In this document: piece after piece, positions 7,715-15,220 of the stretch
Position numbering within the stretch: position 1 is the first letter of the stretch
Layout: the number at the start of each line of letters is the position of its first letter
Program-made: the position numbers and the translations under genes
Assembly (NCBI GenBank): GCA_029261925.1
Contig: JAJDAJ010000005.1
Location: 1-44,422, forward strand
DNA length: 44,422 bases
Reading direction: 5' to 3'
DNA from: Deltaproteobacteria bacterium
Lineage (GTDB): Bacteria > Myxococcota_A > UBA9160 > SZUA-336
Notes under the pieces: model-generated
What the model was told of the DNA's origin: nothing
What the model saw: the letters and a program-made list of their open reading frames with translations, nothing else
Databases searched by the model: none

Positions 7715-9121
7715 ATGTCGGATTTCAGCATGACCATCGGCGGCGCGGCCGTCGCGGGCACGGGGAGCTTCGACGTTCTGAACCCGGCCACGAACGAGGT
7801 GCACGCCAGGGCCCCGGAGTGCAGCCGCGACGAGCTCGAGGCGGCGATGTCCGCCGCCGCCGCGGCGTTTCCAGCCTGGCGCGCGGACGAGGCGGCGCGC
7901 CGGGAGGCGCTCTCGTCGGCGGCGAGGCTCCTCAAGGAGGCCGCCGCGGAGCTCGGCCCGGAGATCACCGCGGAGCAGGGCAAGCCGCTGGGCGAGGCCC
8001 GGTACGAGGCGCTCGCCGGCGCGGACTGGCTCCGCTACCACGCCAGCCTCGAGATCCCGCGCGAGGTGATCCAGGACGACGAGCGGGCGTTCGTCGAGGT
8101 CGTGCACCGGCCGCTTGGCGTCGTCGCCGCGATCACGCCGTGGAACTTCCCGGTGTCCTCGGCGTGCATGAAGATCGCGCCGGCACTGCTGGCCGGGAAC
8201 ACGGTCGTGCTCAAGCCCTCTCCCTTCACGCCGCTGGCCACGCTGCGGCTGGGCGAGCTGCTGCGCCCGATCCTGCCTCCCGGCGTGCTCAACATCGTCA
8301 GCGGAAGTGACATGCTCGGCGCCTGGATGACCGAGCACCCGGCCGTGCGGAAGATCAGCTTCACGGGCTCGGTCGCCACCGGCAAGCGGGTCGCCGCCGC
8401 CGCCGCGCCGGATCTCAAGCGCATCACCCTCGAGCTGGGTGGCAACGACCCGGCCATCGTGCTCGACGACGCCGACGTGGACGCCGTGGCCGACGGGATC
8501 TTCTGGGGCGCCTTCGCGAACTCGGGACAGATCTGCTCGGCCATCAAGCGCGTCTACGTGCCCGGCTCCCTGCACGGCGCGCTGGTGGATGCGCTGGCCG
8601 ATCGCGCGCGCTCGGTGAAGGTCTGCGACGGCAGGGAGAAGGGCGCTCGGCTCGGTCCGATCTCGACCCGCCCGCAGTTCGGACGCGTGTCCGAGCTGGT
8701 CGAGGAGGCGCTGGCGGCAGGCGCCCGCGCCGCCGTCGGCGGCGGGCCCCTGGAGGGTCCGGGTAATTTCTTCGCGCCGACGGTGCTCACCGACGTCGAG
8801 GACGGCGCCCGCATCGTCGACGAGGAGCAGTTCGGGCCGGCCCTTCCCGTCGTGGCGTACCGCGACCTCGACGACGCCGTGGCGCGCGCGAACCACACGC
8901 ACTTCGGGCTGGCCGGCTCCATCTGGAGCGCCGACCCCGAGCGGGCCACGGAGGTCGCGAGCCGGCTCGAGTGCGGCACGGCCTGGATCAATACCCACCT
9001 GATCCAGGGCCCGTCCCAGCCGTTCGGCGGCGCCAAGTGGAGCGGCATCGGGGTCGAGAACGGCCGCTGGGGGCTCGCAGGCTTCTGCGAGATCCAGACC
9101 CTCTACCGCGCGCGACCCTGA
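7715..9121 (+). CDS. NAD(P)-dependent aldehyde dehydrogenase
   Basis: A 468-residue aldehyde dehydrogenase oxidising an aldehyde to a carboxylic acid. The cofactor region TPWNFP (141-146), FTGS (216-219), the general base Glu240 in LELGGND and the catalytic Cys274 in NSGQICSAIKR are all present, and the C-terminal PFGGAKWSGIG is intact. I start at the ATG at 7715 because GGGAGGA lies six bases upstream; an in-frame ATG 30 codons earlier adds a low-complexity Arg/Pro leader with no family match. The next gene, a zinc alcohol dehydrogenase, begins 54 bases after the stop, so the pair could run alcohol to aldehyde to acid. The closest functional class (succinate-semialdehyde-like or general) cannot be fixed by eye. 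Confidence 0.94.
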   Translation: MSDFSMTIGGAAVAGTGSFDVLNPATNEVHARAPECSRDELEAAMSAAAAAFPAWRADEAARREALSSAARLLKEAAAELGPEITAEQGKPLGEARYEALAGADWLRYHASLEIPREVIQDDERAFVEVVHRPLGVVAAITPWNFPVSSACMKIAPALLAGNTVVLKPSPFTPLATLRLGELLRPILPPGVLNIVSGSDMLGAWMTEHPAVRKISFTGSVATGKRVAAAAAPDLKRITLELGGNDPAIVLDDADVDAVADGIFWGAFANSGQICSAIKRVYVPGSLHGALVDALADRARSVKVCDGREKGARLGPISTRPQFGRVSELVEEALAAGARAAVGGGPLEGPGNFFAPTVLTDVEDGARIVDEEQFGPALPVVAYRDLDDAVARANHTHFGLAGSIWSADPERATEVASRLECGTAWINTHLIQGPSQPFGGAKWSGIGVENGRWGLAGFCEIQTLYRARP

Positions 9122-9175
9122 TCGCGGCTGTGCGATGATGCAGGCGTCCCCGCCAGGAACGTCGGAGGAATACCG

Positions 9176-10252
9176 GTGAAGGCTGCAGTACTCAACGAGC
9201 CGAATCGACCGCTCGACATCGAGGACATCCAGATCGACAGGCCGGGACCGCGCGAGGTCCTGCTGCGCACCTCGGCTTCCGGCGTGTGCCACAGCGACCT
9301 GCACCTCATCAAGCGGGGCCGCGGACCCATCGTGCCCGGCCACGAGCCCGCCGGCATCGTGGAGCAGGTGGGGTCCGACGTCACCTACGTGAAGCCGGGA
9401 GACCGGGTGATCGCCTGCCTGTCGATCTTCTGCGGAATCTGTGACTTCTGCACGACCGGGCGCACGCACCTCTGCGGCGGTCAGATGTTCGACCGCCAGA
9501 AGGGCGAGTCGCCGCGCCTCTCGCGCGGTGGCAAGCCCGTGGCGCAGATGGCGCAGCTCGCGTCATTCGCCGAGCAGATGCTCGTCCCCGAGAACGCGCT
9601 CGTGAAGGTCCGGGACGAGATGCCGCTCGACCGCGCGGCGCTCATCGGCTGCGGCGTCACCACGGGCCTGGGTGCGGCCCTGTACCGCGCGCGCATCGAG
9701 GCGGGCTCCACGTGCGCGGTGATCGGCTGCGGCGGCGTCGGACTCAGCATCATCCAGGGCTGCCGGATTGCGGGTGCCAACCGGATCATCGCCGTCGACA
9801 CCCAGGACTGGAAGCTGGAGCTCGCGAAGAAGGTCGGAGCCACCGACGGGGTCAGCGCTGCCGACGGCGACGCCGTCGCGAAGGTCCAGGAGCTCACAGG
9901 TGGCGGCGTGGACTACGGCTTCGAGGCGATCGGCCTGAACGAGACCGCCCGCCAGGCGTACGGCATGACCCGGCGGGGGGGCACGACGGTCATCGTCGGC
10001 GTGATCACGTCGGGCGAGGGCCTCGGGCTGCCCGGCTTCGATCTGGTCATGAGCGAGAAGACCGTCATGGGCTCGACGATGGGCTCGATCGGATTCCGCG
10101 TGGCGATGCCGCGCTTCGTGGATCTCTACCTGAGCGGCAAGCTCCTGCTCGACGAGATCATCTCCGCGCGCCGCCCGCTCGAGGAGATCAATCTCTGCTT
10201 CGACGAGATGGAGAAGGGGACGGCGGCGCGCAGCGTGATCGTCTTCGATTGA
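9176..10252 (+). CDS. Zinc-dependent alcohol dehydrogenase (MDR superfamily, class III-like)
   Basis: A 358-residue medium-chain dehydrogenase. Catalytic zinc ligands are Cys38 (GVCHSD), His56-Glu57 (GHEPAG) and Cys159 (IGCGVTTG). The structural zinc lobe is complete with Cys86, Cys89, Cys92 and Cys100. The NAD-binding loop is IGCGGVG (183-189), with Asp207 ending the second strand (IIAVDT). It starts with GTG after GGAGGA at 9164-9169. It follows the aldehyde dehydrogenase and precedes the second TauD-like gene by 79 bases. The overall pattern resembles the NAD/mycothiol-dependent or class III alcohol dehydrogenase branch; a role on long-chain or terpenoid alcohols is inference. Confidence 0.94.
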   Translation: MKAAVLNEPNRPLDIEDIQIDRPGPREVLLRTSASGVCHSDLHLIKRGRGPIVPGHEPAGIVEQVGSDVTYVKPGDRVIACLSIFCGICDFCTTGRTHLCGGQMFDRQKGESPRLSRGGKPVAQMAQLASFAEQMLVPENALVKVRDEMPLDRAALIGCGVTTGLGAALYRARIEAGSTCAVIGCGGVGLSIIQGCRIAGANRIIAVDTQDWKLELAKKVGATDGVSAADGDAVAKVQELTGGGVDYGFEAIGLNETARQAYGMTRRGGTTVIVGVITSGEGLGLPGFDLVMSEKTVMGSTMGSIGFRVAMPRFVDLYLSGKLLLDEIISARRPLEEINLCFDEMEKGTAARSVIVFD

Positions 10253-10301
10253 CCCCACCCGGCTCGTCGCGCCGCACCTTTGCGTGCCGCGAAACCACCC
10301 G

Positions 10302-10317
10302 GGCGCCGGCCGGCGCC
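10302..10317 (+). repeat. GC palindrome in leader of second TauD-like gene
   Basis: GGCGCCGGCCGGCGCC is a perfect 16-base palindrome 14 bases before the dioxygenase ATG, overlapping the approach to its GGAGG site. It matches the palindrome at 1952-1968 ahead of the paralogous gene. Confidence 0.45.
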
Positions 10318-10331
10318 GTCGGAGGCAACGC

Positions 10332-11186
10332 ATGGCGGACCGATTCGTTCCCCTGAGGCCCCGGATCGCCGCGAGAGTCGAGCTGAGCCGCGACGAGGTG
10401 CTCGACCCCGCGTTTGCCGACGAGTGCCTGGCCGCGCTCGAGCAGTTCGGGGTCCTGTTCTTTCCCCGCATCGAGCTCACGGAAGACCAGCAGATCGCGT
10501 TCAGCGAGAACCTCGGCGACGTGATCCCCATGGGGGCCCCGCGCCCCGACGGCACCCGCGAGGTCCTGTTCAAGGTCTCGATCGACCCCAGCGTCAGCGC
10601 CTCGGCCGAGTACCTCAAGGGGACGATCGGCTGGCACATGGACGGCCTGCACGACGGCGGCCCCCCGCCCAAGGCGACCATGCTCAGTGCCCGGCACCTG
10701 TCGACGACCGGCGGGCAGACGGAGTTCTGCAGCACCTACGCGGCCTACGAGGACCTGGCCGCAGAAGAGCGGCAGCGCTGCGAGTCGCTCAGGGTCGTGC
10801 ACAGCCTCGTGGCCTCGAAGCTCGCCACGGATCCGGACGCCACCCCCGAGGATCTGGCGGAGCGCGCGCGGAGGGGCACGACCGAGCACCCGCTCGTCTG
10901 GCAGCACCGCTCGGGACGCAGGTCGCTCGTCTTCGGGATGAGCGTCGACCACGTGGCAGACGTCCCGGCGACCGAGGGGCAGAAGCTCGTGGAGCGCCTG
11001 TGGGCGCACACGACGCGCCCGGACAACGTGTACCGGCACGAGTGGCAGGTCGGCGATCTGGTGATGTGGGACAACTGCGGGGTCATGCACCGGGTCATCC
11101 CGTACGCTCCGGACTCCGGGCGGCTGCTGCATCGCACGACGCTCCACGGTCTCGAGAGGATCACGGGCGTCGGGAGCGCCGGCTGA
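10332..11186 (+). CDS. TauD/TfdA-family dioxygenase, paralogue of the gene at 1992
   Basis: The 284-residue product aligns with the first TauD-like protein along its whole length and shares MADRFVPL at the N-terminus. Iron ligands are in WHMDG (about His102, Asp104) and GVMHRV near the C-terminus, and RLLHRTT holds the 2-oxoglutarate Arg. The ATG has GGAGG six bases upstream. It lies between the alcohol dehydrogenase and a Rieske oxygenase in the same direction. Keeping two similar dioxygenases in one region, both with a palindromic leader, suggests duplication followed by specialisation on related substrates. The substrate is not identifiable. Confidence 0.92.
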   Translation: MADRFVPLRPRIAARVELSRDEVLDPAFADECLAALEQFGVLFFPRIELTEDQQIAFSENLGDVIPMGAPRPDGTREVLFKVSIDPSVSASAEYLKGTIGWHMDGLHDGGPPPKATMLSARHLSTTGGQTEFCSTYAAYEDLAAEERQRCESLRVVHSLVASKLATDPDATPEDLAERARRGTTEHPLVWQHRSGRRSLVFGMSVDHVADVPATEGQKLVERLWAHTTRPDNVYRHEWQVGDLVMWDNCGVMHRVIPYAPDSGRLLHRTTLHGLERITGVGSAG

Positions 11187-11342
11187 TTCCAGGGGCAGGC
11201 GAGGCCAGCGGGTGAGACGCTGCTGGCGTCGCACCGGGTGGCTCATTAGGATCCAGCGGAGACTCCCGACTCGATCCATGTGGGCCCGTGACGCCGGGTC
11301 GTCTCCGGTCCCAGCGACTCGCAGCAGCTCTGGAGGTCGCCG

Positions 11343-12674
11343 ATGCCACCGACCGAGAACCCGCGGCCCGACGCCGCCGGCAAGGTTCCCTTCGCGATGC
11401 GGGACCCGCTCCACGTCCCGCGCGAGCGCTACCACGACCCCGCGTTCTACGCGCTCGAGAAGCAGAACCTCTGGCCGCGCATCTGGCAGATGGCCTGCCG
11501 GCTCGAGGAGATCCCGAGGCCGGGCGACTGGGTCGAGTACGAGATCTGCGACCAGTCGATCCTCGTGGTGCGACAGGCCGACCACTCGATCAAGGCCTTC
11601 TACAACACGTGTCCGCACCGGGCCACCCAGCTCTGCAAGGGAGCGGGCCGCGCCCGGCAGATCGTCTGCCCGTTCCACGGCTGGCGCTGGAATCTCGACG
11701 GGACGAACTCGTTCGTCTACGGCGCCCAGGGGTTCCATCCGGACTCCCTGCGTCCCGACGACATCCGCCTGACGGAGTGCCGGGTCGACACGTGGGGGGC
11801 GTGCGTCTGGATCAACATGGATCCCGACGCTCGACCGCTGCGCGAGGCGCTCTCGCCGGCTGCGGCGCACCTCGACGCGGTAGGCGTGGAGAACATGCGG
11901 GTGTGGTGGTGGAAGGAGGTGGTCCTCAACGCCAACTGGAAGCTCGCCCAGGAGGCCTTCTTCGAGGGCTACCACGTGATGCAGACCCATCCCCAGCTGA
12001 CGATGGGGGCCGGTTCCGACTACCCCGCCGACACGGTCGAGCACCTGACCTTCGACAACGGCCACTCGCTGTTCCGGGGCCGCGAGGGGACGAACTACGG
12101 CACCGAGCGAACCAGCGCGGACGAGTTCCTCGAGCGCGCACGCGTCCTCTGGGAGGGACAGGACGCGATGACGCTCGAGCGCGATCTCCACGTCTTCGAG
12201 GGCATCCGCGACAAGGTCTCGCCCGACGAGGACTTCCCGCCCGCTGCCATCGCGGCCCTGTACGAGTACGCCAGGGGCGCGCGCATCCCCATGCCGCCTC
12301 CCGGCGAGGGCCTGCGCCTCTGGGGTGGAGAGGTCTTCCTTTTCCCCAACTACCTGATGCTGCCGATGTACGCGAACTCGCTCGCGTACCGCGTGCGGCC
12401 CCACAACGACGACCCGGAGTGGTGCCGGTTCGAGATCTGGTCGCTGACCACGTACCCCGAGGGACAGGAGCCGGGCCGCGCGCGTCTCGAGGGTCGCTTC
12501 GCGACCGACGACGCGGAGAACTGGGGCGTGATCCCGCGCCAGGACATGAGCAACATCGAGCGCCAGCAGCGTGGCCTGCACGCCCGGAGCTATCGGGGCT
12601 CGCGCCTCTCGACCGAGTGGGAGCGCGCCATCAGCAACATGCACGAGGAGCTCGACCGCTACCTCGGTCGCTAG
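11343..12674 (+). CDS. Rieske non-haem iron oxygenase, alpha (catalytic) subunit
   Basis: A 443-residue ring-hydroxylating-type oxygenase. The Rieske 2Fe-2S ligands are Cys90/His92 (CPHR) and Cys109/His112 (CPFHGWRW). The catalytic domain holds the mononuclear iron histidines His211 and His216 in NWKLAQEAFFEGYHVMQTHP. The ATG follows GGAGG by six bases. The gene is last in the plus-strand series ALDH-ADH-TauD-Rieske and converges with the TonB receptor gene. No beta subunit, ferredoxin or reductase gene is adjacent, so it is either a homotrimeric alpha-only enzyme or uses partners encoded elsewhere. Members of this family hydroxylate or demethylate aromatics, steroids and quaternary amines; the region's other genes favour a hydrophobic substrate. 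Confidence 0.92.
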   Translation: MPPTENPRPDAAGKVPFAMRDPLHVPRERYHDPAFYALEKQNLWPRIWQMACRLEEIPRPGDWVEYEICDQSILVVRQADHSIKAFYNTCPHRATQLCKGAGRARQIVCPFHGWRWNLDGTNSFVYGAQGFHPDSLRPDDIRLTECRVDTWGACVWINMDPDARPLREALSPAAAHLDAVGVENMRVWWWKEVVLNANWKLAQEAFFEGYHVMQTHPQLTMGAGSDYPADTVEHLTFDNGHSLFRGREGTNYGTERTSADEFLERARVLWEGQDAMTLERDLHVFEGIRDKVSPDEDFPPAAIAALYEYARGARIPMPPPGEGLRLWGGEVFLFPNYLMLPMYANSLAYRVRPHNDDPEWCRFEIWSLTTYPEGQEPGRARLEGRFATDDAENWGVIPRQDMSNIERQQRGLHARSYRGSRLSTEWERAISNMHEELDRYLGR

Positions 12675-12698
12675 CCGAGGCCCCGCAGCGTGGGTCCG

Positions 12699-15146
12699 TC
12701 AGTAGCGGAAGCCGATGCGGAACCCGTAGAAGCGAGGCTCGTTGTACCAGGCCAGGGGTGGCGAGTCGATGAAGGACGGACCGATGAGGATGTACTCCTT
12801 GACCGCCTCGTCCTCCACGTTCTGGACGAACACCTCCGCCTCCCAGCGCCCCTCCAGGCTGCGCCAGACCAGCTTCACGTCGGTGAGGTGGTGGTCTCCC
12901 TGCAGATCGAAGCTGCGGTTGAAGACGCGGTGGTACGTATCGTCCTGGAACGAGTACTGGACCCGCGGGGTCAGGAATCCGAGGTCCCCCAGGGGAATCT
13001 CGTACTCGGCGCTCAGCGTGTACTTCCACTCGGGCGCGCGCGAGAGCTGGTTGCCGGCAAAGTCGTCCAGATCGGTGAACGGCAGCCCGTTCAGCTCCGC
13101 CTGTCTGCGTGAGTTGAGCCGGGACTCCTGCCGGACATCGGTCTTCGCGGGGTCCAGGGTCGCGTAGTCCCGCACCTCCGTCCTGAGCTGGCCCACCACG
13201 GCGCGGAGCGTCAGGCCCGCAATCGGCTGGGTCTTTGCCTCGAGCTCCCAGCCATACATCCGCGTGTCCGCGTTCTCGGTGCGGATCTGGAGGCCGTCGA
13301 TCAGGGCGACCTGCATGTCCTCGTAGGCGTAGAAGAACCCCTCGATGTTGATCTGGATCCGCCGGTCCCAGAACTCGCTCTTGGCTCCGAGGCTGTAGGC
13401 CCAGATCTTCTCCGGCAGGTAGCTCCCGATCCCGCCCAGCCCGAAGCCCCCCGACTTGAATCCGCGGTCGATGCCCGCGTAGATGAGCTGATCGTCGAAG
13501 AAGCCGCTCGCAAACTGCGGGCGCCACTCCAGCCGGCTGCCCCACGTGGTGCCCCGGAAGACCGCGCTACAGGCGGGGGCCGACGGGAAGATCGACTGGC
13601 CCGTGCTCGGGTCGAGGATCCGGCCCAGCGCCCCGTCGCAGGTCTCCAGCTCGCCCGAGGCGATGCGGCTGAGCGCGCTCTCCTTTCTGTCCTTGGTCCA
13701 GCGCCCGCCCAGGCTGACGGTCAGGGCCTCGGTCAGGACCAGCTCGCCGTGCAGGGCGGCGCCGTAGCTCTTGTTCTCCGTGGCCTGGTCGGTCCTGATG
13801 ATGACGTCGGCGGTGTTGCCGAAAGCGTCGGTCTCGAACCGGGGACTGAACCGGGTCGCGCCTCCCCGCTCGCGCATGAAGAACAGCGACGTCTGCCAGC
13901 TCAGGCGCTCGTCGATTGCCGTGCCCATCCAGCGCACGTCGGCGGAGTACTCGTGCGCGAAGTTGCTCGACTGGATGTCCGAGATCCTCACGCTGGAGCC
14001 GTCGAAGTCCCAGTCGAAGCTGTTCTCGGTGCGCTGGTAGCCACCCCGGAGCTCGAGCGTGGTCAGGCCCAGCAGCGGCATCTCGGGCGCGTCCCAGAGG
14101 ACCTTGCCGTGCATGCCCCAGTACTTGTTGTCCTGCCCGGAGGCGTTGTCCGTCCAGATCCGCCGCGGATCGGCGTCCTCGACCGCGTCGGGATCCCAGA
14201 TCCCGCCCGGCCCGATCCTGCCGAACTGGCACACCACGCCCCTGGGCATCACCGTCACCACGCCTGCGGGGCGAGTGCAGGCATTCGTGTTCAGGATCGG
14301 CACCAGATCCGCCTGGGGACCGTTGCCCTTCTCCTGGAAGTAGTTGTACGTGGCGACCAGGGTCAGCGAGTCGGTCGGGCTGAGTCGCAGCTTGGTTCGC
14401 AGGCCGAAGCTGTCCGCGTCGAACGGATCCCGGCTGTCGCTGAACAGCCCGTTGTCGAGATAGCCGTCGCGGTCCTCGTGAAAGAAGGCCGTGCGGAAGG
14501 CCGCGTACTCGCCGAGAGGAACGTTCACGACACCGCGCGCGCGCAGGCGGTCGTAGTTCCCGAGCAGGATGTCGCCCTCGACCTCGTAGTCGTCGCTGGG
14601 GTCGCGGGTCACGACGTTGATCGAGCCCGACGTCGAGTTCTTGCCCCCGAGAAGGCCCTGGGGACCGCGACTGACGTCGAGCTTCTCCAGGTCGAAGAAG
14701 GCCACGCGGGCGGCCGAGGGCCGGCCGTAGTAGATGCCGTCCACGTGGAAGGCGACGCCCGACTCGCCGGTGACGCTGGCGTTCTCCGTGCCGATGCCCC
14801 GCAGGGTGATGACCGCGCTCTGTCCGACCTGACCGACGTGAAGTCCGGGCACGTTGGCGGCCAGGCCATCGACGCTGCTGATGTTGAGCTTGTCGAGGTC
14901 GTCCATGCTGAAGCTGCTGATGGCCTGCGCCTCGTCCTGGACGTCGGTCACGTTCAGCTTCTCGCCGACGACCTGGATCGACTCGACCCCCTCGGGCGCG
15001 ACCTCCTCGGGCAGGATCCGCTCGATGTCGGAAGGCTCCACGGGGGCGGGCGCAGTCTCCTGCGCACGTGCCGCGCCGGGCCCGAGCAGGACCATCAGGG
15101 CGAGCAGCAGCCCCGCCGCCACGAGCCATCGAGGAGCCTGTGTCAT
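12699..15146 (-). CDS. TonB-dependent outer-membrane receptor
   Basis: An 815-residue outer-membrane transporter. Residues 1-28 form a signal peptide (hydrophobic LLLALMVLLG, cleavage after ARA before Gln29). A short region with IQVVGEKL leads to the plug domain, roughly 60-190, with the signatures VPGLHVGQVG, ITLRGIGTEN, VDGIYYGRP and DVSRGPQGLLGGKNSTSGSINVVTRDP. The remainder is the 22-strand barrel, ending in the aromatic FRIGFRY expected for barrel assembly. Sequence style matches receptors often annotated as importing iron complexes or, in degraders, hydrophobic and carbohydrate substrates; specificity cannot be told. It is downstream of the secreted cysteine-rich gene on the same strand but separated from it by a strong hairpin at 15168-15196, so the two may be expressed separately. 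Confidence 0.95.
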   Translation of the reverse strand: MTQAPRWLVAAGLLLALMVLLGPGAARAQETAPAPVEPSDIERILPEEVAPEGVESIQVVGEKLNVTDVQDEAQAISSFSMDDLDKLNISSVDGLAANVPGLHVGQVGQSAVITLRGIGTENASVTGESGVAFHVDGIYYGRPSAARVAFFDLEKLDVSRGPQGLLGGKNSTSGSINVVTRDPSDDYEVEGDILLGNYDRLRARGVVNVPLGEYAAFRTAFFHEDRDGYLDNGLFSDSRDPFDADSFGLRTKLRLSPTDSLTLVATYNYFQEKGNGPQADLVPILNTNACTRPAGVVTVMPRGVVCQFGRIGPGGIWDPDAVEDADPRRIWTDNASGQDNKYWGMHGKVLWDAPEMPLLGLTTLELRGGYQRTENSFDWDFDGSSVRISDIQSSNFAHEYSADVRWMGTAIDERLSWQTSLFFMRERGGATRFSPRFETDAFGNTADVIIRTDQATENKSYGAALHGELVLTEALTVSLGGRWTKDRKESALSRIASGELETCDGALGRILDPSTGQSIFPSAPACSAVFRGTTWGSRLEWRPQFASGFFDDQLIYAGIDRGFKSGGFGLGGIGSYLPEKIWAYSLGAKSEFWDRRIQINIEGFFYAYEDMQVALIDGLQIRTENADTRMYGWELEAKTQPIAGLTLRAVVGQLRTEVRDYATLDPAKTDVRQESRLNSRRQAELNGLPFTDLDDFAGNQLSRAPEWKYTLSAEYEIPLGDLGFLTPRVQYSFQDDTYHRVFNRSFDLQGDHHLTDVKLVWRSLEGRWEAEVFVQNVEDEAVKEYILIGPSFIDSPPLAWYNEPRFYGFRIGFRY

Positions 15147-15167
15147 CGGTGCATCCCGGATGTGAAG

Positions 15168-15196
15168 GGGGGCCGGCGCCCCGGGCGCCGGCCCCC
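15168..15196 (-). terminator. Strong GC hairpin between secreted protein gene and TonB receptor gene
   Basis: Perfect 14-base arms (GGGGGCCGGCGCCC and its complement) surround a single base, 25 bases after the stop of the secreted-protein gene on the minus strand. There is no long T run, but CCCCCTTCA follows on that strand. It most likely ends or attenuates the upstream transcript. Confidence 0.6.
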
Positions 15197-15220
15197 GCTG
15201 GTTACGTCAGCATGGCCAGG

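Noticed and set aside
12631..15129. Long minus- and plus-strand frames over the TonB receptor gene rich in Arg, Pro and Ala
   Set aside because: They have no domain signatures, no start site, and are shadows of the receptor reading frame.
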